NCBI GenBank assembly: GCA_030448025.1
Contig: JAUJNQ010000005.1
Location: 149,423 to 202,693 of the forward strand
Length of the DNA: 53,271 nucleotides
Direction of reading: 5' to 3'
Source: Acidimicrobiales bacterium
GTDB taxonomy: Bacteria > Actinomycetota > Acidimicrobiia > Acidimicrobiales > GCA-2861595
Of the stretch, positions 32,414-44,941 are shown one piece after another. Each line of letters begins with the position of its first letter. Position 1 is the first letter of the stretch. The notes beneath the pieces are model-generated. The model was not told where the DNA came from. It ran no database searches and saw only the letters and a program-made list of their open reading frames with translations. Position numbers and translations under genes: made by a program.

Positions 32414-33319
32414 TCAGGCGAGCTCCCGCCGGAAGCGGTGCTTCGCGGGACACGCCACCCATCCCCGGCTGCACAGGAACGCCTCTCCCGCCCCGTCGAG
32501 GGCCACGTCGGTCACGATGGCCGGGCAGCCCTCCTCCGCGGCCAGGCTCTCAACGGCCGCGAGTAGGTGGGACCCGATGCCTTGTCGTCGCCGACCGGCG
32601 TCCACCAGGACGCGGCTGAGGTGAGCCAGCCCACCTCGCACGAAGCCCGTCGCCACACCGACCACCTGCTGGTCTCTGCGAGCGGTGACGGCGAAAGAGC
32701 GCTCAGCGCCCTCGCTCTGCTCACAGAACCCGGCCGCCTCGGGGTCGAGGTGGGTCGTCACGCCGAGCTCCACCGGGAGGCCGCCTCTGCCGATCACCGC
32801 CGGGGGGCGAAGAGGTGCCTCGGCGATCGGTTCCCACACCCGGCCGGCGCTCTCCCGGAGCAGGTGGACTCGGTCGAAGCGGACCTCGGCCCGGTAGCGA
32901 CCCAGGGCGGCGACGGCGGCCTCGATGACCTCCGGGGAGGCCGACTCGGCCAGGGTGACATGGGGTACGAACGGCCACGAGATGGTACGAGCCAACGGAT
33001 CACGCAGGACCCGCCCACGTAGGGCATGCACGTCGGCCACGTCGCCTTCCACGGCCAGGTAGAGAACCGGGCTGTCGGGCAGGAACGTCCGGGGCGGTCC
33101 CAGCTCCACGCCGAAGGGGCGGGTGGCCGCGGCCGCCCGACGGAGCACGCCGAGTGCCTCGGGCAGGCGGCCCTCGGCCACGTTGACCGGAGGGACCAGC
33201 GTCAGATGGGGAGGGATGCGACCAAGGGCACCGTCCCCCAGCGCCCGTCGCAGCCCGTCCACCTCCGCCGCCAGAGAAGAAGGCAAGAGCAAGGCAACCC
33301 CAAGCCGAACCTTAGGCAC
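32414..33319 (-). CDS. 2H phosphoesterase (2'-5' RNA ligase-like) fused to GNAT acetyltransferase
   Basis: 301 residues from GTG 33319. Residues 1-170 form a 2H domain with both HxTx motifs (PPHLTLVPP and VPHVTLAES), the catalytic pair that acts on 2'-5' or cyclic phosphodiester bonds. Residues 190-301 are a GNAT domain (SRVLVDAGRRRQGIGSHLLAAVESLAAEEGC with the acetyl-CoA loop RRRQGIG). I know of no standard family with this arrangement. It lies downstream of the atp operon on the same strand, separated by repeat copy B. Substrate unknown; both domains look complete. Confidence 0.88.
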   Translation of the reverse strand: MPKVRLGVALLLPSSLAAEVDGLRRALGDGALGRIPPHLTLVPPVNVAEGRLPEALGVLRRAAAATRPFGVELGPPRTFLPDSPVLYLAVEGDVADVHALRGRVLRDPLARTISWPFVPHVTLAESASPEVIEAAVAALGRYRAEVRFDRVHLLRESAGRVWEPIAEAPLRPPAVIGRGGLPVELGVTTHLDPEAAGFCEQSEGAERSFAVTARRDQQVVGVATGFVRGGLAHLSRVLVDAGRRRQGIGSHLLAAVESLAAEEGCPAIVTDVALDGAGEAFLCSRGWVACPAKHRFRRELA

Positions 33320-33343
33320 GACCCGACAATGTCATACAGCGCG

Positions 33344-33443
33344 AAGGGCGGTCCGGCTCCGCCGGTCGCCCGGAGCACGATTGAGTTCAGCGAGCAAGCT
33401 CCGCTTGCGAGGTGAGATCGCCCGAGGCGCTCCGCGCCGAGGG
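33344..33443. repeat. Palindromic element, copy B
   Basis: Three mini-hairpins, each with a TCC tip: GGGCGgtCCGGC-TCC-GCCGGtCGCCC (33346-33371), GCAAGC-TCC-GCTTGC (33394-33408) and GGCGC-TCC-GCGCC (33426-33438), with the linker CCCGGAGCACGATT between the first two. It lies between atpC and the 2H-GNAT gene. Read on the minus strand it would encode SPRKRSLLAELNRAPGD, which resembles a segment of AtpZ (copy D). Confidence 0.85.
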
Positions 33444-33446
33444 GGA

Positions 33447-33848
33447 TCAGCTCTCTGCCAGCTCCAGGCGCACCTCGGCCCGGCGGGCGCGGGCCTTGTG
33501 CCTGTCAGCCTCGTCGTCGTCGTCACCGGCACCCTTGAGGTCGCTTTCGGCTGCGTCCTTGGCCTTGCGCGCCCGATCAGTGTCGATCTGGTCCGCTCGC
33601 TCGGCCACGTCGGAGAGGATGATCACCCGGTCGTCCTTGACCTGCACGAATCCCTCGTGCACCGCCACCCGCTCGACGTCGCCCCCCTCCTTGTGGATGC
33701 GAACGATCCCGATGCCGAGCGCCCCGAGGAAGGGGACATGGCCGGCCATGAAGGCGATCTCGCCTGCCGGAGTGCGACAGATCACCATCTCCGCCTCGTC
33801 GGAGAAGAGCATCCGATCGGGCGAGACCAGCTCCACCTGCAGAGCCAT
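33447..33848 (-). CDS. atpC: ATP synthase F1 epsilon subunit
   Basis: 133 residues from ATG 33848, five bases after atpD. The N-terminal beta sandwich is typical (VELVSPDRMLFSDEAEMVICRTPAGEIAFMAGHVPFLGAL...ERVAVHEGFVQVKDDRVIILSD). The C-terminal helices (DTDRARKAKDAAESDL... DRHKARARRAEVRLEL) are split by an acidic insert GAGDDDDEAD. It couples the central stalk to the c-ring and can inhibit ATP hydrolysis. Last gene of the atp operon. Confidence 0.95.
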   Translation of the reverse strand: MALQVELVSPDRMLFSDEAEMVICRTPAGEIAFMAGHVPFLGALGIGIVRIHKEGGDVERVAVHEGFVQVKDDRVIILSDVAERADQIDTDRARKAKDAAESDLKGAGDDDDEADRHKARARRAEVRLELAES

Positions 33849-33853
33849 CGCCT

Positions 33854-35419
<1,566 letters not shown>

Positions 35420-36400
35420 CTAGCTTCGGGCGCGGTCGTAATGGTCGGGCAGGTAGTCGTGGGTAACGAGGTTGTCCGGCAGGTAGTCCTTCTTCTTCTT
35501 GCCGCCCCGGAGGGCCTCGGCGCCGCCCACGACCTCCATGATCTCGGTAGTGATGGTGGCCTGGCGGGCCCGGTTCATGTCGCGGTTGAGGTTGTCGATG
35601 AGCTCCCCGGCGTTCTCGCTCGCCGCCTTCATGGCCCGCTGGCGGGCGGCCAGCTCCGATGCGGAGGCCTCCAGCATGGCGGCGTAGAGACGAGCCTCGA
35701 CGTAGCGGGGCAGCAGGCGTTCGAGGATCTCCGTGGGGGCGGGCTCGAACTCATAAGCCGGCTGGAGGCCTTCGTCGTCGTCATCGCCGTCGTCGGCCAA
35801 GGCCTCGGTGTCGAGGGGGAGGAACTGACGAACGGCGACCCGCTGGGTCCCGGCCGAGAGGAACTGGGTGTAGATGAGGCGAACCAGGTCGATGTCGCCC
35901 TCTTCGAAGGGCTCGCTGACGGCGGCGGCCACGGTGCGGGAGTCTTCGTAGGTGGGCTGCTCGCTCATGCCGGTGAACGAGGCGTCGATCTCGAAGCCCC
36001 GGAAGTGGTAATAGCTCGCCGCCTTCTTTCCCACCAGGACCAGCGAGTAGTCGCGGCCCTTGGCCCGGTCGTCCTCCAGAGCGCGGGTGGCGGCGCGCAG
36101 GATGTTGTTGTTGTAGCCGCCGGCCAGGCCACGGTCGGAGGTGATGACGACGTAGGCCACCTTCTGGATCTCGTCTTCTTCCTTCTGCGCCAGCAAGGGG
36201 TGGTCGAGATCGGCTCCGGCCTCGGCCAGGCTGCGGATCACCTCGGTGATCTGCTCGCTGTAGGGGCGGGCGGCAGCGACCCGCTCCTGGGCTTTGGGCA
36301 GGCGCGCCGAGGAGATCATCTCCATGGCCTTGGTCACCTGTTTGGTGTTCTCCACGCTCTTGATGCGCCGCTTGAGCTGCTTCTCGTCACCACCGGGCAC
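35420..36400 (-). CDS. atpG: ATP synthase F1 gamma subunit
   Basis: 326 residues from GTG 36400, four bases after atpA; the frame extends upstream but the family start (LKRRIKSVENTKQVTKAMEMISSARL) fits this GTG. Central rotor shaft, with the conserved C-terminal helix NRDMNRARQATITTEIMEVVGGAEAL. An acidic insert (ADDGDDDDEG) lies near residue 205. After the normal end there is a tail with a repeated DYLPD motif (DYLPDNLVTHDYLPDHYDRA), not usual for the family. Confidence 0.96.
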   Translation of the reverse strand: MPGGDEKQLKRRIKSVENTKQVTKAMEMISSARLPKAQERVAAARPYSEQITEVIRSLAEAGADLDHPLLAQKEEDEIQKVAYVVITSDRGLAGGYNNNILRAATRALEDDRAKGRDYSLVLVGKKAASYYHFRGFEIDASFTGMSEQPTYEDSRTVAAAVSEPFEEGDIDLVRLIYTQFLSAGTQRVAVRQFLPLDTEALADDGDDDDEGLQPAYEFEPAPTEILERLLPRYVEARLYAAMLEASASELAARQRAMKAASENAGELIDNLNRDMNRARQATITTEIMEVVGGAEALRGGKKKKDYLPDNLVTHDYLPDHYDRARS

Positions 36401-36404
36401 GGGA

Positions 36405-38075
36405 CTAGCTCGAACCCTCGTCGTCGGACGAGCTGTCCTCCTCGTCATCGTCCTTGCTGGGGGACGAGTCGGCCTCCTCGCTGGGCTGGAACTGATCGGC
36501 GAAACCCTTGATGGCTTCTTTCAAGGCGTCGCCGCCGGGCAGGCTGCCCTTGTCCCGGATCTCGTCGAGGAGGTTCCCGTGGCGGGTGCGCACGTACTCG
36601 AGCAACTCCCGCTCGAAGCGGCGGACGTCGTCGACCGGGGCGTCTTCCAGGAAGCCCTCGACGCCGGCGTGGATCACCACCACTTGCTCCTCCACCGCCA
36701 TCGGGGAGTTGGCCGGCTGCTTGAGCAGCTCGGTCAGCCGCTCCCCCTTGTCGAGGGTGGCCTGCGAGGACTTGTCCAAGTCGGAGCCGAAGGTGGCGAA
36801 GGACTCCAGCTCCCGGTACTGCTGGAGGTCGGTCTTGAGCCCCCCGGACACGCTCTTCATGGCCTTGATCTGGGCCGAGCCACCCACCCGGGACACCGAG
36901 ATGCCCACGTTGATGGCAGGGCGGACGCCCGAGTTGAACAGGTCGGTCTCCAGGTAGATCTGGCCGTCGGTGATGGAGATGCAGTTGGTGGGGATGTAGG
37001 CCGAGACGTCACCGCCCTTGGTCTCGATGATGGGCAGGGCGGTGAGCGATCCGGCCCCCCGTTCGTCGCTCAGCTTGGCCGCCCGCTCGAGGAGGCGGCT
37101 GTGGAGGTAGAAGACGTCACCCGGGTACGCCTCCCGGCCGGGTGGGCGGCGTAGGAGCAGCGAGAGCTGGCGGTAGGCCTCGGCCTGCTTGGAAAGGTCG
37201 TCGTAGATCACCAGGGCGTGCTGCTCGTTGTCCATCCAATGCTGGCCGATGGCGCACCCGGCATAGGGAGCGAGGTACTTGTAGGGAGCGGGGTCCGAGG
37301 CCGGAGCGCTCACCACCACCGTGTACTCGAGGGCCCCGTTCTCCTCGAGGGTGGCCACGGTCTGGGCGACGGTGGAGCCCTTCTGGCCGATGGCCACGTA
37401 GATGCACTTCACGCCCTGGCCGCGCTGGTTGATGATCGTGTCGATGGCGACGGTGGTCTTGCCCGTCTTGCGATCGCCGATGATCAGCTCCCGCTGGCCC
37501 CGGCCCACGGGCGTCATGGCGTCGATCGCCTTGATGCCGGTTTGCATCGGCTCCTTCACGGGTTGGCGACCGGTGATGCCCGGCGCCTGGATCTCCAGGC
37601 GGCGCAACTCCTCGGTGTTGAGCTCGCCCTCACCGTCGATGGGCTCGCCGAGGGCGTTCACCACCCGTCCCAGGAGCTCGTCACCCACGGGGACCGAGAG
37701 GATTCGCCCCGTGCCCTTGACCGGTTGGCCCTCGCTGAGGTCGTCGACCTGGCCCAGCACCACCGCGCCGATGGAGTCCTCGTCGAGGTTGAGAGCCAGC
37801 CCCAGGGTGCCACCCTCGAACTCCACCAGCTCGTTGACCCCGAGGTTCGGCAGACCGGAGATGTGGGCGATCCCGTCGCCGACCTCGACGATCTTGCCGA
37901 CCTGGGACTCCGACATCGACGGGTCGTAGTCCCCGAGGCGCTTGTCCAGGGCGGAGGCGATGTCGTCGGCACTGATGCTGAAGTCGGTGGAGATGTCGAT
38001 CTCCGGATCAGGAGCCTTGCCCCCGTTCCCGGCCTCCTGATCCTCGTTCTCGGTGTCGGCGTCAGTCTCTGCCAT
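36405..38075 (-). CDS. atpA: ATP synthase F1 alpha subunit
   Basis: 556 residues. Non-catalytic nucleotide-binding subunit with Walker A GDRKTGKT at about residues 200-207, [11 protein letters not shown]-like [15 protein letters not shown], and the arginine-finger region [16 protein letters not shown]. Both ends are extended with acidic low-complexity sequence ([16 protein letters not shown] at the start, [18 protein letters not shown] at the end), making it about 50 residues longer than the usual chain. The 196-bp gap to atpH holds repeat copy C, the only large gap within the operon. Confidence 0.97.
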   Translation of the reverse strand: MAETDADTENEDQEAGNGGKAPDPEIDISTDFSISADDIASALDKRLGDYDPSMSESQVGKIVEVGDGIAHISGLPNLGVNELVEFEGGTLGLALNLDEDSIGAVVLGQVDDLSEGQPVKGTGRILSVPVGDELLGRVVNALGEPIDGEGELNTEELRRLEIQAPGITGRQPVKEPMQTGIKAIDAMTPVGRGQRELIIGDRKTGKTTVAIDTIINQRGQGVKCIYVAIGQKGSTVAQTVATLEENGALEYTVVVSAPASDPAPYKYLAPYAGCAIGQHWMDNEQHALVIYDDLSKQAEAYRQLSLLLRRPPGREAYPGDVFYLHSRLLERAAKLSDERGAGSLTALPIIETKGGDVSAYIPTNCISITDGQIYLETDLFNSGVRPAINVGISVSRVGGSAQIKAMKSVSGGLKTDLQQYRELESFATFGSDLDKSSQATLDKGERLTELLKQPANSPMAVEEQVVVIHAGVEGFLEDAPVDDVRRFERELLEYVRTRHGNLLDEIRDKGSLPGGDALKEAIKGFADQFQPSEEADSSPSKDDDEEDSSSDDEGSS

Positions 38076-38094
38076 TAAGCCTCTCCTGCGTATT

Positions 38095-38262
38095 GGGCGG
38101 GCGGCCGCCCGAGCCGCCGAAGGCGGCCTGCCCGGCTGCCCGCGAGTAACGAAGCGGCGTAGGGTGGGCGGCTCCGCCGCCCACCCGGAGCACGATCAAG
38201 CTCGCACGAGGCGCTCCGCGCCAAGGGCGAAAGCTCGCCGAGCAAGCTCCGCTTGCGAGGGC
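38095..38262. repeat. Palindromic element, copy C, inside the atp operon
   Basis: The atpH-atpA gap is filled with hairpins: the palindrome GGGCGGCCGCCC, GCCGCC-GAA-GGCGGC (38113-38127), an 11-bp perfect stem GGGTGGGCGGC-TCC-GCCGCCCACCC (38162-38186), GGCGC-TCC-GCGCC (38210-38222) and GCAAGC-TCC-GCTTGC (38242-38256). The linker CCCGGAGCACGATCAAG matches copy B, but the last two hairpins are in swapped order. The structure could attenuate or process the atp transcript between atpH and atpA. Confidence 0.85.
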
Positions 38263-38271
38263 GAAGCGGCG

Positions 38272-38796
38272 TCACAGCGCCGCTCTGAGCTGATTGAGGC
38301 GATGACGGACGGTGCCGTCGATGATCGTGTCGCCGACCTGGGCCACCACCCCACCGAGGACGCTCTGGTCCACCACCGCCTTGACGCTCACCTGCTTGCC
38401 GGTGGCGTTGGAGAGGGCTTGGCCCAGGCGCCCCCGTAGGTCGTCGTCGATGGGGATGGCCGTGCGCACCTCGGCCACGACCTCGGCCCGCTCCTCGGCG
38501 GCGCGTTCCACGAGCTTGTCGATGATGGCCGGGAGCTGGCGGCTCCTGCCCACACCGATGAGGAAGGACACCAGGGCGGTGGTGACATGGTGGGCGCGGT
38601 CCCCGAGGAGATCCTCGACGATGCCCTGGCGGCGATCGACGGGGACGGCCTCGTCGGTGAGGGTTGAGCGCAGGGCGTCGTTGCCCTCAAGGGTGCGCGC
38701 TACCCGGAACAGCTCCTCCTCGACGCGGTCCAACGCGTCCTCGGCCACGGCCACGGCGAAGAGCGCCGCGGCATAGGCGTCGTTGCGATCGGCCAT
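38272..38796 (-). CDS. atpH: ATP synthase F1 delta subunit
   Basis: 174 residues, single-domain OSCP/delta type. AYAAALFAVAVAEDALDRVEEELFRVA starts the six-helix domain, and the C-terminal GKQVSVKAVVDQSVLGGVVAQVGDTIIDGTVRHRLNQLRAAL is the conserved family end. It joins the peripheral stalk to the top of F1. It is not fused to a b-type chain, unlike mycobacterial AtpFH. Six bases separate it from atpF. Confidence 0.95.
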   Translation of the reverse strand: MADRNDAYAAALFAVAVAEDALDRVEEELFRVARTLEGNDALRSTLTDEAVPVDRRQGIVEDLLGDRAHHVTTALVSFLIGVGRSRQLPAIIDKLVERAAEERAEVVAEVRTAIPIDDDLRGRLGQALSNATGKQVSVKAVVDQSVLGGVVAQVGDTIIDGTVRHRLNQLRAAL

Positions 38797-38802
38797 CCGC
38801 TC

Positions 38803-39333
38803 TCAGCTCCTCGACCCGACCTGTTCGATGTAGCGCTCGATGAGGCGCAGGTTGGCGTCTCGGTTGAGGCTCTGCTCCACGACCTTCTCGGCCAACTCGA
38901 TGGCCATGGTGCCCACCCTTGACTGGAGCTCGGAGGTGGCTCGCTCCTGAGCGGCCTTGATCTCCTCGCGGGACCGCTCACGCAGCTCGGCCACCTGGGT
39001 CTCGGCCCGCTGCAGCATGTCCCGCCGCAGGTTCTCGGCCGTCTCGCGGGCCTCCTCGATGATGCGGTTGGACTCTTCGCGAGCGTCGGCGAGCTGGCGC
39101 TTGTACTGCTTCAGCACGTCCTGGGCCTCGTTGCGAACCTGCTCGGCCTCCTCGAGGTTGCCGCGGATCTTCTCCGAGCGCTCGTTCATGGTCTTCTTCA
39201 CCCCAGGGAGGGCCTTCTTCCACATGACGACGAAGAGGATGATGAAGGCGATCAGGAACCAGAAGATCTCCTTCGTCTCGGGGAGGATCGGGTTCTTGGC
39301 TACTGCGACCACCAGCGAGCCGGCACCGGTCAC
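38803..39333 (-). CDS. atpF: ATP synthase Fo b subunit
   Basis: 176 residues from GTG 39333 with AAGGAG seven to twelve bases upstream. One membrane helix near the N-terminus (EIFWFLIAFIILFVVMWKKALPGV) and then a long charged coiled coil (NERSEKIRGNLEEAEQVRNEAQDVLKQYKRQL...) form the peripheral stalk dimer. The conserved LNRDANLRLIERYIEQVG end would contact delta. Normal actinobacterial length. Confidence 0.95.
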   Translation of the reverse strand: MTGAGSLVVAVAKNPILPETKEIFWFLIAFIILFVVMWKKALPGVKKTMNERSEKIRGNLEEAEQVRNEAQDVLKQYKRQLADAREESNRIIEEARETAENLRRDMLQRAETQVAELRERSREEIKAAQERATSELQSRVGTMAIELAEKVVEQSLNRDANLRLIERYIEQVGSRS

Positions 39334-39361
39334 GGCGACTCCTTCCTAAGCCGTACGGAGA

Positions 39362-40840
<1,479 letters not shown>

Positions 40841-40844
<4 letters not shown>

Positions 40845-41209
40845 ATGGCGCCCAGCGGCGGTTCTTGAGCGCCGGAGCCGATCCGGCTCTGTAGGTCGCG
40901 GCTGGGCCGGTCGGCGGAGGCACCATCCAGCTCGCCAGCCAAGCTCTGCTTTGGCGGCGAAACCCTCTTCCATGGCGCAGCGGCTTCGTGCTCTTCCATG
41001 GCTGCGACGTAGCCGTAGTACATGCGCACCGTGAGACCGGCGAGGGCGAAGACGACGAGCACGATGGTGAGCCAGGGGCGCGTGCCCAGACGACCGTCGG
41101 CGAAGTTTCCGATCAAACCGAAGAGAAAAGGCGTGGCGGCGAACTCGAACGCCATCACCAAGCTGTTCCCGAACCCGCCGTACAGCTCGCGCCTCTCGCC
41201 AATGTCCAA
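40841..41209 (-). CDS. atpZ: AtpZ-like ATP synthase accessory protein
   Basis: 122 residues if TTG 41209 is used (MDIGERRELYGGFGNSLVMAFEF); an upstream TTG at 41326 would add 39 residues of unlikely sequence. Two helices, GGFGNSLVMAFEFAATPFLFGLIGNFADGRL and WLTIVLVVFALAGLTVRMYYGY, give the AtpZ/AtpI hairpin of the family. The C-terminal 45 residues (from about KRVSPPKQSLAGELDGASADR) are not part of the family and are encoded by a copy of the palindromic element. First gene of the atp operon proper. Confidence 0.82.
40880..40960. repeat. Palindromic element, copy D, inside the 3' end of atpZ
   Basis: The segments GATCCGGCTCTGTAGGTCG, GGAGGCACCATCCAGCTCGC and AAGCTCTGCTTTGGCGGCGA line up in order with GGTCCGGCTCCGCCGGTCG, GGAGCACGATTGAGTTCAGC and AAGCTCCGCTTGCGAGGTGA of copy B. 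The stems are weaker than in B and C, as expected for a decayed copy under coding constraint. It is read in frame as part of AtpZ. Confidence 0.7.
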
Positions 41210-41344
41210 TCCGCTCGGGTGCAACCCGTCTGCCCTTCTGCCGCCACGGCCCGGTGTGGGATTCCCGCAACTGGGACTGGTCGTGAGCGGCTTTGGAAAT
41301 CTAGGAGCCACCTGGGAGAGCCGCAAGTTTCGCGGATCGCACCC

Positions 41345-42601
41345 TCATCCCCTCCCGGCGCGACGCTGCCGCTCGGGCAGGTGCACCACGTCGGCCAGCT
41401 CCGCTCGGGCACCGAAGGCCGCCGCCCGCTTCGGCTCCGGCTCGTCGTCGGGCCAGCCCTCGTCCTCCTCATCTCCCTCTCCGCGCTCGTTGGGGAGCTC
41501 GACCGCAGGAGCGTCGCCGAATCGGCGGACGGGGATGAACACGGTGTACAGGCCCACACCCAGCCCCGCTGCGACCAAGGGGATCAGGGCGTTCGCCTTC
41601 CCGGTGAAGGGCGGGAAGAGGATCAGCAGCGACAAGACGGCGGTCCAGGCCCAGAGGATGAGCACGGACCGGCGGTGGCCGTGGCCCAGGCGCATGAGAC
41701 GGTGATGAAGGTGGTCCTTGTCGGCGACGGACAGGGCCGTTCGCCTGACGGCTCGGCGAACCACGGCGAACACGGTGTCCACGATGGGGACGCCCAGTAT
41801 GAAGATGGGAATCACCATGGGGGCGAAGAAGAAGTAGGCCTGGCCGCTGAACTGGTCGTCGATCCGGCCCCCGACCACGATGGTGGACGACGCCATGAGC
41901 ACGCCGAGCACCATGGCTCCGGCATCTCCCATGAAGATCCGGGCCGGGTGCATGTTGTGGGGAAGAAATCCGAGGCAGATCCCGCAGGCGATGACCGCCG
42001 CCAAGGGGCCCACGTTCTCGCTCCCGATCAGGCCGGCGTCGAACAGCCGGTTGGAGTACACGAAGAAGGCGCCGGCGGCGATGAGCACGATTCCTGCGGC
42101 CAGCCCGTCGAGGCCGTCGATGATGTTGACGGCATTGGCAATGGCCACCACCCAAAGGACCGTGACCAGGGGTTGGAGGTCGGCCGACAGCGAGAGCAGG
42201 TCCCCGAATGGCACGCGGAAGAAGAACATGGTCACGCCGAGGAAGTAGAGGACGCTGCCGGCCAGGACCTGACCCGCCAGCTTGGCCGGCGCCGACACCT
42301 CCCGCAGGTCGTCCACGAGGCCCACGACGAAGATGGCCGCCACGGCCAAGATGATCCCCAGCGGCTCCGACGAGCCTTCGAAGGCGTCCCTGAACTGGGG
42401 GAGGCGCCAGGCCACGGCCATGGCGATCAGGAAGGCGGCGAACATTGCCGCCCCGCCGGCCGTAGGGGTGGGCGAAGCGTGCACCTTGCGGTCGTCGGGC
42501 AACACGACGGCCCCGAAGCGCACCGCCAGCCTGCGCACCACGAAGCACAGCCCATAGGTCGCCAGAGCAGCTACCGCTCCAACGACCAGATAAGCCAGCA
42601 T
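41345..42601 (-). CDS. wecA: Undecaprenyl-phosphate GlcNAc-1-phosphate transferase (WecA/Rfe class)
   Basis: 418 residues, about eleven membrane helices. It transfers a sugar-1-phosphate, usually GlcNAc, to undecaprenyl or decaprenyl phosphate and starts arabinogalactan-linker or teichoic-type polymer synthesis. The family motifs VVGLVDDLREVSAPAKLAGQ (Asp pair), AVNIIDGLDGLAAG, RIFMGDAGAMVLG and the basic DKDHLHHRLMRLGH are present. The C-terminal tail is acidic (GEGDEEDEGWPDDEPEP). The place between glyA and atp genes is the same as Rfe in Mycobacterium. Confidence 0.95.
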   Translation of the reverse strand: MLAYLVVGAVAALATYGLCFVVRRLAVRFGAVVLPDDRKVHASPTPTAGGAAMFAAFLIAMAVAWRLPQFRDAFEGSSEPLGIILAVAAIFVVGLVDDLREVSAPAKLAGQVLAGSVLYFLGVTMFFFRVPFGDLLSLSADLQPLVTVLWVVAIANAVNIIDGLDGLAAGIVLIAAGAFFVYSNRLFDAGLIGSENVGPLAAVIACGICLGFLPHNMHPARIFMGDAGAMVLGVLMASSTIVVGGRIDDQFSGQAYFFFAPMVIPIFILGVPIVDTVFAVVRRAVRRTALSVADKDHLHHRLMRLGHGHRRSVLILWAWTAVLSLLILFPPFTGKANALIPLVAAGLGVGLYTVFIPVRRFGDAPAVELPNERGEGDEEDEGWPDDEPEPKRAAAFGARAELADVVHLPERQRRAGRG

Positions 42602-42608
42602 CAGCGTT

Positions 42609-42624
42609 TCGCCTCGCGAGGCGA
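42609..42624. repeat. 16-bp perfect palindrome between glyA and wecA
   Basis: TCGCCTCGCGAGGCGA reads the same on both strands and fills most of the 25-bp glyA-wecA gap, just upstream of the wecA start. It could be an operator, a processing hairpin or a remnant of the TCGCC/GGCGA hairpins seen in the palindromic elements. Confidence 0.55.
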
Positions 42625-42626
42625 CA

Positions 42627-43864
<1,238 letters not shown>

Positions 43865-43868
<4 letters not shown>

Positions 43869-44338
43869 TGGCGGCCCTCGATCTGGCCGCCCTCGATCTG
43901 GGCCTTCTCGATCTCGGTGATCTGGGCCAGGCGCTGCTCGTGGCGGCCGCCCTCGAACTCCGTCTCGAGCCACAGCCCGACTATCTCGTCAGCCAGCGCC
44001 GGCGCCACCACGCGGGCGCCCATGGCGATCAGGTTGGCGTCGTTGTGCTGGCGCGACAGGCGGGTGGTGAACAGGTCGTGACACAGGGCGGCCCGCACGC
44101 CGTGCACCTTGTTGGCCGAGATCTGCTCACCCTGCCCGGTGCCACCGAGCACGATGCCCCGGTCGGCCCTGCCCTCGACCACGGTCCTGCCCACCCCTGC
44201 GCAGATTGCCGGGTAGTCCACCGACTCCTCGCTGTGGGTCCCCTGGTCGTCGACCTCGTGACCCAGGTCCTCGAGGGTGGAGACGAGGTGCTGCTTCAGC
44301 GGAAACCCGGCGTGGTCCGACCCTATGGCGATTCGCAT
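43865..44338 (-). CDS. rpiB: Ribose-5-phosphate isomerase B
   Basis: 157 residues. It interconverts ribose-5- and ribulose-5-phosphate. [18 protein letters not shown] and the loop [26 protein letters not shown] define the family. The loop lacks the Cys of E. coli RpiB (CGTGIG) and instead has the Gly-Gly-x-Gly-x-Gly-Glu form of Mycobacterium tuberculosis RpiB, whose Glu serves as base. The tail ([16 protein letters not shown]) contains a small repeat. Coupled to glyA. Confidence 0.95.
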
Positions 44339-44344
44339 GTGCGG

Positions 44345-44890
44345 TTAGGTCCTTTCCCAGGCAAGCTCGACCAGGCGGTCGGTCAACGTCTGGATCTCTT
44401 CGGCGGTGGTCTGGTACAGGCTGCGGCTGCCGCCGATCGGATCGGCGATGTCGTCCTCGTCCGAGGACCCGAGCAGGCCGGCTCGGGCGCGCCCGGCATG
44501 AAGCTTGGCCACCCACTCGTCGAAGGGCTGGCCGCCGGCTCTGGCCCCCGCCTGCTCGCCCCGACGCACGATCTCCTTCAGGGTGAACGACTTGGGCCAC
44601 GCCGTCGGAGAGAGGAGCACCGCTTCGCGAAGGTGCTCACGGGCCATGCAAAGCACCAGGTCGGCGCCCTGCACCATCTCGGCGGTCATGCGCCGGCTGC
44701 GGTGAGACGAGGTGTCGAAGCCCATGGCGGAAAGCACCTTCACTCCCTGGGCCGGCCGTCCGTCGTCCAGGAGCCCGGCGGAGTGGACGTGAGCTGCGAC
44801 GCCAAACTCCTCCAGGCGGCGAGCGAGGAAGACCTCGGCCATGGGCGAGCGGCAGATGTTGCCGGTGCACAGGGTGAGGATGTCGATCAG
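44345..44890 (-). CDS. Low-molecular-weight protein-tyrosine phosphatase, probable CTG start
   Basis: 181 residues if the CTG at 44890 is the start, giving MIDILTLCTGNICRSPMAE. This contains the full P-loop CxGNxCRSP (Cys8, Arg14), and the acid Asp is in DIADPIGGS near the end. The first ATG, at 44842, would delete the catalytic Cys, and there is no ATG, GTG or TTG upstream before the reading frame loses family similarity. Dephosphorylates protein tyrosines or possibly arginines. It follows tsaC by 51 bases and precedes rpiB by 6. Confidence 0.88.
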   Translation of the reverse strand: MIDILTLCTGNICRSPMAEVFLARRLEEFGVAAHVHSAGLLDDGRPAQGVKVLSAMGFDTSSHRSRRMTAEMVQGADLVLCMAREHLREAVLLSPTAWPKSFTLKEIVRRGEQAGARAGGQPFDEWVAKLHAGRARAGLLGSSDEDDIADPIGGSRSLYQTTAEEIQTLTDRLVELAWERT

Positions 44891-44941
44891 GGAGGCGAGT
44901 CTACGACCAAGGCGCCCGGACGACCGCGTTGTCCGAGACCG

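Noticed and set aside
44163-44200. RpiB lacking its catalytic Cys as an inactive enzyme
   Set aside because: Mycobacterial RpiB uses Glu in this loop and has the same GGxGxGE form, so the protein is expected to be active.
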